Origin: Saccharicrinis carchari | GTDB lineage: Bacteria > Bacteroidota > Bacteroidia > Bacteroidales > Marinilabiliaceae | DNA: 64,000 nucleotides | Assembly (NCBI RefSeq): GCF_900182605.1 | Contig: NZ_FXTB01000001.1 | Coordinates: forward strand, 682,001-746,000 | Direction: 5' to 3' | In this document: positions 13,465-23,327 of the stretch, one piece after another | Layout of the letters: every line of letters begins with the position of its first letter | How positions within the stretch are numbered: position 1 is the first letter of the stretch | Notes under the pieces: generated by a model | What the model was told of the DNA's origin: nothing | Databases searched by the model: none | The model's input: the letters and a program-made list of their open reading frames with translations, nothing else | Translations under genes and position numbers: made by a program

Positions 13465-16411
13465 CGTAGAGCACTACATTATTCACCAGTTAACAGGGGT
13501 AAATTTAAATGCTAGCGAGCGGGCAGCTGAACCGCCTGGTAGCTATGGTGCCGCCTGGAAATATGTGGCGCCGCAAAACTTACAGCGTAGTGTAAACGAA
13601 GTGTTGTTAGAGGGCCATTTAAAAGAAGCCCTGGTTCGTTTGAATCCCGAAATTAAGGCCAAGCCCGAGCTGGCCGATGAGGTGATTTATAAACTACGTG
13701 CCGTGCTTATTGCTGTGCCACAGGTAGGTTTAGTAAAGGCCAATGAGGAGTTTTTTAAATGGATGTGTGGCGATAAAACCATGCCCTTTGGCGAAGGTAA
13801 CCGTCATGTGCCGGTGCGTCTTATCGATTTCGACGACCTGTCGCAAAACACCTACCTTGTCACCAATCAGTTCAGGGTGCATCACCGCGAAACCAAGATT
13901 CCGGATGTAGTCATGTTTATAAATGGTATTCCGGTGGTGGTGGGCGAAGCAAAAACGCCCATACGTCCATCCGTCAGCTGGCTCGATGGTGCCCACGAGG
14001 TGCGCGATATTTACGAAAATGCCATCCCACAATTGTTTGTATCCAATATATTATCCTTTGCCACCGAGGGCAAAAAATTGTTTTATGGTGCCATTCGTAC
14101 GCCACTTCAATTTTGGGCGCCCTGGCGTTTGGATGGCGATGAGGATGCTTTAGCCAAAAGCCTGGGATTGGACGAGATAGGTAAAGAAATACACCACTTG
14201 TTAAGCCCTCAACGCTTATTGGATATACTGCTCAATTTTTCGTTGTTTACTTCCAATAAAAAGAAACAACGCATAAAAATAATTCCTCGCTTTCAGCAAT
14301 ACCACGGGGCCAATAAAATTGTGGAACGCGTAGAAAACGGCCATATTAAAAAAGGTTTGATTTGGCATTTTCAAGGTTCGGGTAAATCCTTATTGATGGT
14401 ATTTGCCGCACAAAAACTACGACGAAACCCCAAGCTCAAAAGCCCTACGGTAATTGTACTGGTGGACAGAACCGACCTGGACACGCAGATATCCGGCACC
14501 TTTAATGCAGCTGATATCCCCAATGTGGAAACCACGGCCAACATTAGCGAGTTACAAAACCTACTGGAGCGCGATACGCGTAAAATAATCATTTCGATGA
14601 TTCATAAATTTAGGGATGCCAAACCCAATATGAATACCCGCGAAAATATTATTGTGCTGGTGGATGAAGCGCACCGAACGCAGGAAGGCGATTTAGGACG
14701 TACCATGCGGGCCGCCTTACCCAATGCCTTTATATTTGGCTTAACCGGAACGCCTGTAAACAAAGCCGACAAAAACACTTATTGGGCCTTTGGTGCCAAA
14801 GAGGACCAAGGCGGTTATATGTCGCGCTATACCTTTCAGGAGTCCATCCGCGATGAGGCTACGCTGCCCTTGCATTTTGAGCCTCGCCTGGTAGAAGTGC
14901 ATCTGGATAAGGAAACCATCGATAAAGCTTTTGAAGATTTTAAGGAAGAATCGGCCTTGAATGATGAAGAGGCTGATGCCTTAAACAAAAAGTCCGCAAA
15001 GATGGCAGCCTTCCTCAAGTCGCCCGAACGGGTGGCTAAAATTGTAACGGATATTGCTACCCACTTTAAGGAAAAAGTGGAACCGCATGGTTTTAAAGCC
15101 ATGATTGTGACGCCCGACCGACATGCCTGCGTGCAATACAAGCGCGAATTGGATAAGTATTTCCCCACGGAAGCAAGCAGGGTGGTTATTTCTACCACTG
15201 CCAACGATCCCGAAGATTTTAAAAAGGACTGGGGCATAGATAAAAGCCAGCAGGAAAAGATTGTGGATGAATTTAACGATGCCCAATCCGAGTTAAAATT
15301 TATCATTGTAACGGCAAAGTTATTAACGGGTTTCGATGCGCCCATTTTACAAACGATGTACCTGGATAAATCCATCAAAGACCACACCTTATTGCAGGCT
15401 ATTTGTCGTACAAACCGTTTATATACCAATAAAAATTATGGCCGGATTGTGGATTACTTTGGTGTTTTTGATGATGCCGCCAAAGCACTGGAATTTGATG
15501 AGCAATCCATGCGCCATATCATCACTAACCTTACGGAGCTAAAAGCAAAGTTGCCACAGGCCATGGCCAGTGCTTTAAGCCATTTTAATGGTGTGGATCG
15601 CTCCATAGAAGGATTTGAAGGTTTGGAGCTAGCACAAAACGCCATCAATACCGATGATAAAAAAGATGCCTTTGCCGCCGATTTTAAGTTTCTCGCTAAG
15701 CTATGGGAATCGCTCTCCCCTGACAGGATACTGGATGTGTATCAGCCCGATTACAAATGGTTGTCGCAGGTATTTGAATCGGTTCGTCCGGCGTCGGATG
15801 GTATCGGTAAGTTACTGTGGTTTGCCTTAGGGGCACAAACTACGCGTTTAATACATGATAATATTCATGTGGGCGGGGTGCATCAGTTGGAAGGGTTTTT
15901 ATTGGATGCCGATGTTATTGAAGATATATTTAATAACCCCGATCCTAAAAACGCCAAAAAGTTGGAGAAAATACTCATCAGGCGATTTAAAAAACATGGC
16001 GATAATCCCAAGTTTAAAAAGCTGAGCGAACGCCTGGAGGAATTACGAGATAAAGCGGAAAGAGGGCTCATCACCTCCATTGAGTTTGTAAAAGAACTCT
16101 GTAAAATTGCCAAGGAAACCATTCAAGCCGAAAAAAAATTAGAGCAGAAGATCCAAGAGAAAACACCTAAGGCGGCACTTACAGAATTATTTCTGGAACT
16201 AAAAACCGATAAAACGCCTGCCGTTGTGGAGCGAATTGTTAGCGATATTGATGCTATTGTTCGTGTTGTAAACTTTCCGGGTTGGCAAACAACCACATCA
16301 GGAGAAAGAGAAGTTCAAAAGTCATTACGCAAGGCTTTATTAAAATATAAGTTACATAAAGACCAGTTGTTGTTCGATAGAGCGTATGCGTATATCAAGG
16401 AGTATTATTAA
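13442..16411 (+). CDS. hsdR: Type I restriction endonuclease motor subunit HsdR
   Basis: HsdR translocates and cleaves DNA lacking the host methylation. Visible features: PD-(D/E)XK nuclease residues D155 and E169-x-K171 (IPDVVMF...VVVGEAKTP), Walker A QGSGKS at 311-316, DEAH at 408-411, LTGTP, and a C-terminal helicase half with TGFDAPILQTMYLD and ICRTNRLY. A helical C-terminal assembly domain follows from about residue 800. Length (989 aa) is usual. The ATG at 13442 overlaps the nucleotidyltransferase gene, so all genes from hsdM2 to hsdR probably share transcription, apart from any internal promoter near 12240. Confidence 0.95.
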   Translation: MAFNELNSVEHYIIHQLTGVNLNASERAAEPPGSYGAAWKYVAPQNLQRSVNEVLLEGHLKEALVRLNPEIKAKPELADEVIYKLRAVLIAVPQVGLVKANEEFFKWMCGDKTMPFGEGNRHVPVRLIDFDDLSQNTYLVTNQFRVHHRETKIPDVVMFINGIPVVVGEAKTPIRPSVSWLDGAHEVRDIYENAIPQLFVSNILSFATEGKKLFYGAIRTPLQFWAPWRLDGDEDALAKSLGLDEIGKEIHHLLSPQRLLDILLNFSLFTSNKKKQRIKIIPRFQQYHGANKIVERVENGHIKKGLIWHFQGSGKSLLMVFAAQKLRRNPKLKSPTVIVLVDRTDLDTQISGTFNAADIPNVETTANISELQNLLERDTRKIIISMIHKFRDAKPNMNTRENIIVLVDEAHRTQEGDLGRTMRAALPNAFIFGLTGTPVNKADKNTYWAFGAKEDQGGYMSRYTFQESIRDEATLPLHFEPRLVEVHLDKETIDKAFEDFKEESALNDEEADALNKKSAKMAAFLKSPERVAKIVTDIATHFKEKVEPHGFKAMIVTPDRHACVQYKRELDKYFPTEASRVVISTTANDPEDFKKDWGIDKSQQEKIVDEFNDAQSELKFIIVTAKLLTGFDAPILQTMYLDKSIKDHTLLQAICRTNRLYTNKNYGRIVDYFGVFDDAAKALEFDEQSMRHIITNLTELKAKLPQAMASALSHFNGVDRSIEGFEGLELAQNAINTDDKKDAFAADFKFLAKLWESLSPDRILDVYQPDYKWLSQVFESVRPASDGIGKLLWFALGAQTTRLIHDNIHVGGVHQLEGFLLDADVIEDIFNNPDPKNAKKLEKILIRRFKKHGDNPKFKKLSERLEELRDKAERGLITSIEFVKELCKIAKETIQAEKKLEQKIQEKTPKAALTELFLELKTDKTPAVVERIVSDIDAIVRVVNFPGWQTTTSGEREVQKSLRKALLKYKLHKDQLLFDRAYAYIKEYY

Positions 16412-16603
16412 AACTATTTGCGCTTTGGTACGTGCCACTCCCCTATCTTTCATTGCTGCCTTAGCGTGGATTTAGATAAGCCACCGCCATAGATGCAATT
16501 CTACCAAATGATTCCTATCTTCGCATTTGGTTCAATTGATTGCTTCGACAGGCGCGGCAAGCCCCTGCGCCCGCCAAAGCGCCGCAACACATAAACAGAA
16601 CAG

Positions 16604-17791
16604 ATGTACACCTTCCACTCCATAAAAGAACTGCTCAATGCCCTTACCATGGGCAAAGACCTGCTGGGGGAGCTGTTTGGCAAACGCAAATCCTTCGATT
16701 ACCGTTACGAGCAGGCCATTGAGCTGTTGGACGAAGGCAAGGTGCAGTCGCTGATAGAGAAAGGCCTCCTGGTGCGCAATGGGCGTTATTTGGAGATTGA
16801 CGATCAGCTCCTTACTTTTTTTGAGCAGATACTGGATGTAAATGAGGAGATTAACACCTCGCTCATTAACGAGCATCTGACCCAGTTGAAGCAAAACATC
16901 GATTACTATCTGGCCGAGGACAACGAATACCGTCGCCACAAATACCTGAAGTTGGTGAAGGGCGCCTTGCGCAAGGTGGGCATTATCTGTATTCGCAATA
17001 TTGTGGATTTGAACCGCAATATCGACAATGCCTTTAAAACGGAACCCAACTACCGCATCAAAATCAAGAAGCTCGAAAACTACGATCAGCGTCGCCTCGA
17101 CATCAAACAACTGATTAGTCGTACCGATAAACTGCTGAGCGGCGATGAGCTCACCTTTTTTGCGACGGCGCGCGACGAGGAGCTGCAAAACATCACCACC
17201 GGGCTGCGCCTGCTGTTGCAGGAGGCAAGGCATAACCTGATAGAAACGGAGAAGCAGATCATCGATTTCCTGAACCAGGTGAAGCACCAAAGCAAGGTGA
17301 TGGAGAAGATACGGCAGGTAAAGTATTTAAAGGATCAGTTTGAGCTGGAAACCAAGTCGGATATTGTGGAGCAACTGCGTAATTCGAATGCCCTGGCTTT
17401 CGAGACCCGCCCCGTCTTCCCGCTAAAGCTGGGGCTCGACATCCTGCAGGAGGACGACACCTACGCCCTCATACAAGCGCTCAATCAAAAGATAAAAAGC
17501 AAGGTAACGCTCAAGGTGCCCCTGGCCGGCGCCATCGGCGCTTCTTTCTTCAGTGATACGCAGGAAACGGGTGTTTTTATCGATATGGAGGTGATGAAAC
17601 AGCATTTTGCCGCCTCGGGTTATCACCTGCTCCATTTTGTGCTTCGCTACGATTATCCCAAGCCGGTGAGTTTCGAGGAAATGGTAACTTGCTATTGTCA
17701 GCTCATATCGCTTTACGAAGCGGAATTTCGTTTTACCGATGAATATATTACCCATAAAAACACGGAGTTTTCGGTGGTCTATCCAAAATAA
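16604..17791 (+). CDS. jetA: Wadjet-like JetA (MukF/kleisin-like subunit)
   Basis: First of four tightly packed genes that match the Wadjet/MksFEBG order. The 395-aa protein begins with a winged-helix-like region (LLNALTMGKDLLGELFGK, then AIELLDEGKVQSLIEKGLLV) and continues with long helices, consistent with the kleisin subunit that bridges SMC heads. Wadjet systems recognise and cleave closed circular plasmids by loop extrusion. The gene is followed 13 bases later by jetB. Homology is assigned by position and architecture; the exact Wadjet type (I, II or III) cannot be settled here. In the gap 16412-16603 a TATCTTCG near 16514 is a weak -7 candidate. Confidence 0.72.
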   Translation: MYTFHSIKELLNALTMGKDLLGELFGKRKSFDYRYEQAIELLDEGKVQSLIEKGLLVRNGRYLEIDDQLLTFFEQILDVNEEINTSLINEHLTQLKQNIDYYLAEDNEYRRHKYLKLVKGALRKVGIICIRNIVDLNRNIDNAFKTEPNYRIKIKKLENYDQRRLDIKQLISRTDKLLSGDELTFFATARDEELQNITTGLRLLLQEARHNLIETEKQIIDFLNQVKHQSKVMEKIRQVKYLKDQFELETKSDIVEQLRNSNALAFETRPVFPLKLGLDILQEDDTYALIQALNQKIKSKVTLKVPLAGAIGASFFSDTQETGVFIDMEVMKQHFAASGYHLLHFVLRYDYPKPVSFEEMVTCYCQLISLYEAEFRFTDEYITHKNTEFSVVYPK

Positions 17792-17804
17792 AACATAATC
17801 AAAG

Positions 17805-18371
17805 ATGGCAACACACAATTTTAAAAAAGATGTTTTTGAAGCCCTCAGCAAGGGCGGTTTTATTTGTTCCAACAGCTCAAAGCCGTCCATGCAAAAACTC
17901 TATACCTATATCGACGAGCACTTCGAGCACCTGTACGATTATTTCGTCGAGATAAACTACCTGTTGACCGCCGGCGACGAGTACTATCATTTTACCCGTC
18001 CCGAGCAGAAGGTGGATATTTCGCGTAAGCTGGAGCAGGCCTTCCGTTGGATCGATATCGTTGATTTTTTTAAAAGCTACGATGCTTCCTTTGGCTCGGG
18101 ATATCGCTTTGAGCCCCACGAGATAGCCGTGAGCCTAAAGGTGAATGCCACCCTGAAAAGCAAGCTGAAAGCCCTCCGGAAATACACGCAGACGGACAAT
18201 GAGCTGGAGGGCATCCGCAAATTGGTGGAACGCCTGCGCAGCGACGGTTTTGTGGAGCTGGAGAGCGATATTTCGGATTCGTACAAAGTGCTGGCTGCCT
18301 TTCAGTACCTCGAAACCCTGATTATGAACATTAACCTGAGCGAAGAGACAGACCATGAGATACCTGAATAA
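17805..18371 (+). CDS. jetB: Wadjet-like JetB (MukE-like subunit)
   Basis: A 188-aa protein of two small winged-helix-like modules, with no membrane segment. Its size and its position between the kleisin-like and SMC-like genes match MukE/MksE/JetB. Its last 17 bases overlap the start of jetC, showing translational coupling. Charged helical stretches such as ALRKYTQTDNELEGIRKLVE are typical of the partner that loads on the kleisin. The sequence itself is too divergent for a firm family name by eye. Confidence 0.68.
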   Translation: MATHNFKKDVFEALSKGGFICSNSSKPSMQKLYTYIDEHFEHLYDYFVEINYLLTAGDEYYHFTRPEQKVDISRKLEQAFRWIDIVDFFKSYDASFGSGYRFEPHEIAVSLKVNATLKSKLKALRKYTQTDNELEGIRKLVERLRSDGFVELESDISDSYKVLAAFQYLETLIMNINLSEETDHEIPE

Positions 18372-21300
18372 AATCGTGTTTATCAACAGTGCCACCATCC
18401 CCTATGCCGAGGTACTGCTGGATGGCAACATCCATTTCATCGGTACCCAGGGCGTGGGCAAAAGCACCATCCTGCGGGCTATTTTGTACTTTTACAATGC
18501 CGATTCGCGCAAGCTGGGCATCCCCAAAGGGCCCACGGTAAAGAGCTTTGCCGACTGGTACCTGCGCTATGCCAACTCCTACCTGGTATATGAGGTAGCC
18601 CGCGAAACGGGGGCCTACTGCGTGCTGGCCTTTAAATCGCAAAACCGGGTGTGCTACCGTTTTATCGACACGGCCTATCAAGCGGCTTATTTTATGAACG
18701 AGGCCGGCGAGGTACACGGCAGTTGGGATGCGACACGCCAAAAGCTGGATGCTGCCCGCGTAAATGTATCGCCCATAGTAAACAGCTTTGAGCAGTACCG
18801 CGATATTCTGTACGGCAATTTTATGGGCAAAAGCACCTTTAAAAAATATGCCCTCTTAGAGGCCCGCCAGTATAAAAACATCTACCGCACCATTCAAAAC
18901 GTGTTTTTAAATACCAAGCTGGATGCCACGGAGATTAAGCAAACCATTATCTCCTCCATGGAGGACGAGCAGATCAGCATCGACCTGGACCAGTACGATC
19001 ATCACTTAAAAGATTTTGAAACCAACCTGAACGACATCAGGCGCTTTCGCTACCCATCGGTACAAAAACAAGCCGCAAGGGCCATTGAGATGCGCTCGGC
19101 CATACGCCATTTAAAGCGGGAGCAGGAAACACTGGCCGGCCAGTTGCGCTACCGGCTGGATGCCATGGAAGCGCAAAAGCCGCAACTGATATCGCAAAAA
19201 ACCCGGCAGGAGGATGCCTTGCGAGCCGAAAAACAAACACAGCAGTACGAGAGCAGCCTTTACCAAAAACGCAAGGACCGGCTAAACGATCAGGTGAGCC
19301 AGCTCAACGGCAAGCTCAAAGAGGCCGATGCACAACGGAAGTATTACGCGGGCAGGAATATAGATGATGTACTGCGACGGGTGGAGCGCAACCGGGATTA
19401 TAAAACCGAGCTGGAAGCCCTGCGCAAGGAACGCGACCTGCTCACCCACCAGTTTAGCGACATCCGCCATACCTACGAGGCCCTGATAGCCCAGCAATCG
19501 CAGCAGATGCAAGGCTATACCAATCAAAAGGCGTCCGAAAAAGTGGTCATTGAAAAAGAGGAGCTGCATTTTATTTCGTCCCTGAACGGCGAATACGAAA
19601 AGCTGCTCATCGCCCTGGAGCAGGAGCACCGGGCCCGCATAGAAGAGCTGGAGGCCACCCTTCGGCAGGCAGGCGAAAAGGTACACCGCCTGGATAAACA
19701 GCAGCTAACGGCCCGCCACCAAAAACCCTATGAGCAGGAGATGGTACAGGCGGCAAATACCTTGGGCAACCTGCGTTTGAACCTTAAAGAGGAGGAGAAC
19801 AAGCTTCCCGTCAAGAAACAACAAATAGAGGCGCAGCAAGGCAAATGGAATTACGAAAAAGCCGATGCCCAACATAACAACAAGCAGCAGCGCGAAAAAA
19901 TACAAGCCGCGCTACGCGAAACACAAGCGCGCATCAACGACATCGAAGACCGCATTACGAAGAGCCGCGATTCGCTTTATGGATGGCTGAACCAACACAA
20001 GCCGGGCTGGGAGCAAACCATAGGCAAGGTGGTGGATGAGCAGTTGCTCTTCCGCGATGGCTTGTCGCCCAGCATGCAGGATGAGGGAAGCACCCTGTAT
20101 GGCCTTAGCATCAGCCTGAGCGATTTGGAGTGCAAGGTGAAGTCCATGGACGATTACCGCTTTGAGCTGGAGCAACTGAACGCCACGTTGATCCGGCAAC
20201 GCAGTGAAGAAAACCAGTTGGCTGCAAACCTGGAAAAAGAACTGGATAAATTACAGCGGCGCAACCTGCCGGGCATCAAAGCGCTCAAGGAAGAAATGCG
20301 CCAATCCGAATACCACTGCGAGCAGTTAGGGCGCGAGATAGAAAAGGCGCTACTAAACCAAAGTGAGCTGGAAGAAAAGGCCCGAAAAGAGCAGGACGAG
20401 AAGTTGGAGCAGCTTCAACAGGCCCTGGATAAAGCCGTGACGGAACGTGGCGAGGCAGCCGGCAAACTGCAAGAGGCCAAACGGCAACTGCAAAAGCAAA
20501 AGGACAACAAACAGCGCGAGAAGAATCGCCGCATCAAACTAACGCAGACCGAGAATAAGCAAAAAACAACGGCACTGGAAACGCAGGTCGCAGCAAAGCA
20601 GGCACAGGTTGACGAGAAAATACAAAGCCTAAAGGATGAACGCAACAATGTGCTGAACCAACGGGGTGCCAACACCGGCCGGCTTACAGACCTGGAGAAA
20701 CAGATGACCACCATAGAAAATGAGCTGGCCTACATTGAGCAGCATCGCGACCTGGTGAGTGAATACAAGAAGGACAAGCGGGAACTGTTCGACCGGGAAA
20801 AGGATTTTAAAAATGAGAAAAACCTGCTGGCGGATAAACTGGAACAGCTCCGGCAGACTTTTGCCACGCAACAAGAAGCCTTAGCCCAGCAGGAAGCGCG
20901 CCTACAACAACAGATTAAGGCCACCGATGAGCAGCTCCGGAAAATTACTGCCGACGAGGAGAAATTTCAGCATTTTGCCAAGTCGTCGGCCTACCGGGCA
21001 TTTGAGGCTGCCCCCGATACAAGCCCGGCCGAAAATGAGTACACGGCCATCTTCCTGATCGATGCCATCGGCGACCGATACTACCAGGGCAAAGAAAAAC
21101 AGGAGGAATTGAAGATCAGTATCGACAAGTTCCTATCCCATTTTTCCGAGGGCAATATCTTTCAGTTCCCTACAAAGTTGATTGAAACCGATGCCTACCT
21201 GAACTGGGCCGTAGAGCTGAACGACTTTATCGAGGAAGATAAAATCGACGAGTTCGAGAAGCGCACCAACGAGCGTTTTGCCGACATCATCAGCACGGTA

Positions 21301-22005
21301 GGTAAAGAAACCACTTTGTTGATATCGAAAACCGGCGAGATAAAAAAAATCATCAATAAAATTAATGCCGACTTCAAGGGCAAGCGTTTTTTGGAGGCGG
21401 TAACCAACATAGAGCTCGACATAAAAGACAGCAAGCACACGGCCGTGCTGCTGCTCAAACGAATCAAGGATTTTAACGATGATAACTTCCAGAGCCTGGG
21501 CGCCAGCAACCTGTTTTCGGGTACCGACCACGATAAAAACAACAGCAAGGCGGTGGAGCTGCTGCGGCAGTTGGTGAAGGAAATAAACCAAACGCGCGAT
21601 TCCGTGGTGCGCCTGGCCGACTCCTTTGAGCTGAGCTTTCGGGTGGAGGAGAACGGCAACGATACCGGATGGGTGGAGAAACTGTCCAACGTGGGATCGG
21701 AAGGCACCGATGTGCTGGTGAAAGCCATGATTAACATTATGCTGCTGAATGTGTTTAAAGAAGGGGCCTCGCGGCGGTTCAAAGATTTCAAGCTGCATTG
21801 CATGATGGACGAGGTGGGCAAGCTGCATCCCAATAACGTGAAGGGAATATTAAACTTTGCCAACGATAGAAACATCCTGTTGATTAATGGCTCCCCTACG
21901 GAAAGCACCCCACTTAATTATCGCCATATTTATAAAATAAGTAAGGATGCGAATAAGAATTCAAGGATAAAACGTATTATTTCAAATCCTGTTTTGGCCC
22001 AATAA
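18355..22005 (+). CDS. jetC: Wadjet-like JetC, SMC/MukB-type ATPase
   Basis: A 1216-aa SMC-like motor. Walker A GTQGVGKST lies at residues 30-38 in FIGTQGVGKSTILRAI. A very long coiled coil, rich in Gln, Glu, Lys and Arg, spans roughly residues 240-880. The C-terminal head has the signature-like SNVGSEGTDVLVKAMI and a Walker B stretch HCMMDEVGKLHPNN. The head motifs resemble MukB/JetC rather than Rad50. In the known complex it extrudes DNA loops with JetA and JetB until JetD cuts. The final ~120 bases are more AT-rich than the rest. Confidence 0.85.
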   Translation: MRYLNKIVFINSATIPYAEVLLDGNIHFIGTQGVGKSTILRAILYFYNADSRKLGIPKGPTVKSFADWYLRYANSYLVYEVARETGAYCVLAFKSQNRVCYRFIDTAYQAAYFMNEAGEVHGSWDATRQKLDAARVNVSPIVNSFEQYRDILYGNFMGKSTFKKYALLEARQYKNIYRTIQNVFLNTKLDATEIKQTIISSMEDEQISIDLDQYDHHLKDFETNLNDIRRFRYPSVQKQAARAIEMRSAIRHLKREQETLAGQLRYRLDAMEAQKPQLISQKTRQEDALRAEKQTQQYESSLYQKRKDRLNDQVSQLNGKLKEADAQRKYYAGRNIDDVLRRVERNRDYKTELEALRKERDLLTHQFSDIRHTYEALIAQQSQQMQGYTNQKASEKVVIEKEELHFISSLNGEYEKLLIALEQEHRARIEELEATLRQAGEKVHRLDKQQLTARHQKPYEQEMVQAANTLGNLRLNLKEEENKLPVKKQQIEAQQGKWNYEKADAQHNNKQQREKIQAALRETQARINDIEDRITKSRDSLYGWLNQHKPGWEQTIGKVVDEQLLFRDGLSPSMQDEGSTLYGLSISLSDLECKVKSMDDYRFELEQLNATLIRQRSEENQLAANLEKELDKLQRRNLPGIKALKEEMRQSEYHCEQLGREIEKALLNQSELEEKARKEQDEKLEQLQQALDKAVTERGEAAGKLQEAKRQLQKQKDNKQREKNRRIKLTQTENKQKTTALETQVAAKQAQVDEKIQSLKDERNNVLNQRGANTGRLTDLEKQMTTIENELAYIEQHRDLVSEYKKDKRELFDREKDFKNEKNLLADKLEQLRQTFATQQEALAQQEARLQQQIKATDEQLRKITADEEKFQHFAKSSAYRAFEAAPDTSPAENEYTAIFLIDAIGDRYYQGKEKQEELKISIDKFLSHFSEGNIFQFPTKLIETDAYLNWAVELNDFIEEDKIDEFEKRTNERFADIISTVGKETTLLISKTGEIKKIINKINADFKGKRFLEAVTNIELDIKDSKHTAVLLLKRIKDFNDDNFQSLGASNLFSGTDHDKNNSKAVELLRQLVKEINQTRDSVVRLADSFELSFRVEENGNDTGWVEKLSNVGSEGTDVLVKAMINIMLLNVFKEGASRRFKDFKLHCMMDEVGKLHPNNVKGILNFANDRNILLINGSPTESTPLNYRHIYKISKDANKNSRIKRIISNPVLAQ

Positions 22006-22007
22006 GC

Positions 22008-22874
22008 ATGGAAAAAATATCCCTCAACATAGCGAAAAGAATACAGTTGCTGATTCAAGGCGAAAGCATACCCCATGGCCAATTGAAAGCTAAAGTTATC
22101 GACCAGATGCTGGAGGAAGGGATACTACATTTGAAATTGCAAGGCAGGAGCAGGAAAACTGTATTTGCCACAAATGCAGGGGCTATCGCTAATTTTTTAA
22201 GCAGCCACCTGGGAATAAACGACCTGAACAATTATATCGCCAACCTGGAGCATGGGACTTCCCGGAGCGAAAACATTGTTGCTTCCTCCGATTCCAAATC
22301 ATCTGCAAGAAGAACATTTAAAGGCTTCCTTGTGAATTGCTTTTCTCCGGTAAAAACTAAAATGAACGGCCAGGATTTTTTGATTAAGCCACAAGAAGGT
22401 GCATATACTTACATCCATGATTTTGAAACGTTCACCATTCCTCCCGATACACTTATTGTTGGCGTAGAGAACCCTGAAAACTTCAGATTTATTCGTAAGC
22501 AAGCAAAGCTATTTAATGCTGAGTCCATTCTCTTTGTGAGTCGCTACCCGCAATCCAACGATTTAATAACCTGGCTGCAGGGCATCCCCAACAGCTACCT
22601 GCATTTTGGCGATTTCGACTTCGAGGGCATACGCATCTTTAAGGACGAGTATTATCAATACCTGCAAAGCCGGGCCTCTTTTTTTATTCCGGAAAACATC
22701 GAGGTGCTAATCCGTACGTATGGCAACAAAGCCTTGTACGACAAACAGTACAAAACCAATACCACCGAGACCTTGGGCTTCAATGCAGCGTTACAGGAAC
22801 TCATAGCCCTGTATCATCGTTACAAAAAATGTTTGGAGCAGGAGGTTTTGATCCAAGTAAACTCAACTCATTAA
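22008..22874 (+). CDS. jetD: Wadjet-like JetD, Toprim nuclease subunit
   Basis: JetD is the nuclease of Wadjet systems. The C-terminal half has Toprim hallmarks: a Glu in VGVENPENF (E154) and the Asp pair D202/D204 in HFGDFDFEGIRI. The N-terminal ~100 residues are a winged-helix-like region (MEKISLNIAKRIQLLIQ). At 288 aa it is shorter than many JetD proteins. It starts three bases after jetC. The first ~530 bases are AT-rich and the Toprim-coding remainder is GC-richer, hinting at a mosaic origin. Confidence 0.8.
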   Translation: MEKISLNIAKRIQLLIQGESIPHGQLKAKVIDQMLEEGILHLKLQGRSRKTVFATNAGAIANFLSSHLGINDLNNYIANLEHGTSRSENIVASSDSKSSARRTFKGFLVNCFSPVKTKMNGQDFLIKPQEGAYTYIHDFETFTIPPDTLIVGVENPENFRFIRKQAKLFNAESILFVSRYPQSNDLITWLQGIPNSYLHFGDFDFEGIRIFKDEYYQYLQSRASFFIPENIEVLIRTYGNKALYDKQYKTNTTETLGFNAALQELIALYHRYKKCLEQEVLIQVNSTH

Positions 22875-22954
22875 TATAGTGTGAAGTCAAATGTAAAATA
22901 AAAAAAGATTACTGAACTGAAAATCGACATCCTGCCCGCTAATTTTATTCCTGG

Positions 22955-23206
22955 ATGTCAAACATTAAAGAAGTTAAAAAAGCAGCCAAGCAAACCATCG
23001 ACGAACTGAAAGCAGAGAAACTAAAGATTGAACGCTGGCGCGAGAGCCGCCAAATAACCGCCGCCATAAAAGGCATGATATACAACCGGCTCCTGTGGCT
23101 GCCCCAAGAAGCCTACACCGAAGAGGAAGTCAGCCAGAAAACAATAAGTGTATATCAGCACATCTATAGCAACTACAGCGGCGGTGGGGTGAGTGTTTAT
23201 GCGTAG
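22955..23206 (+). pseudogene. C-terminal remnant of a second type I HsdR
   Basis: This 83-aa frame (LKIERWRESRQITAAIKGMI, then LPQEAYTEEEVSQKTISVYQ and HIYSNY) resembles the extreme C-terminus of some HsdR subunits, which often end with a conserved loop-helix of the form LP-x-x-Y-(S/T)-E-E-x-V followed by VYxHIY. Nothing of the nuclease or helicase remains. It does not match the end of the intact HsdR at 13442. It could be the relic of the R gene that once served the orphan first hsdM. A small independent protein cannot be excluded. Bases 23207-23327 hold only stub-like frames. Confidence 0.55.
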
Positions 23207-23327
23207 TAAAATTTAAAACCAATATAATGAATGAACTAAAGGAATTTTATGGAGAAAGTGCTAGATAAGCAATGACCTACCATACCTTACTCAATGAATA
23301 TACTATCTGCAGCACTATCTAAATGCA

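Noticed and set aside
21133-21908. Long minus-strand frames opposite jetC
   Set aside because: Mirror frames of the strongly biased jetC codons; the plus-strand SMC motifs are unambiguous.
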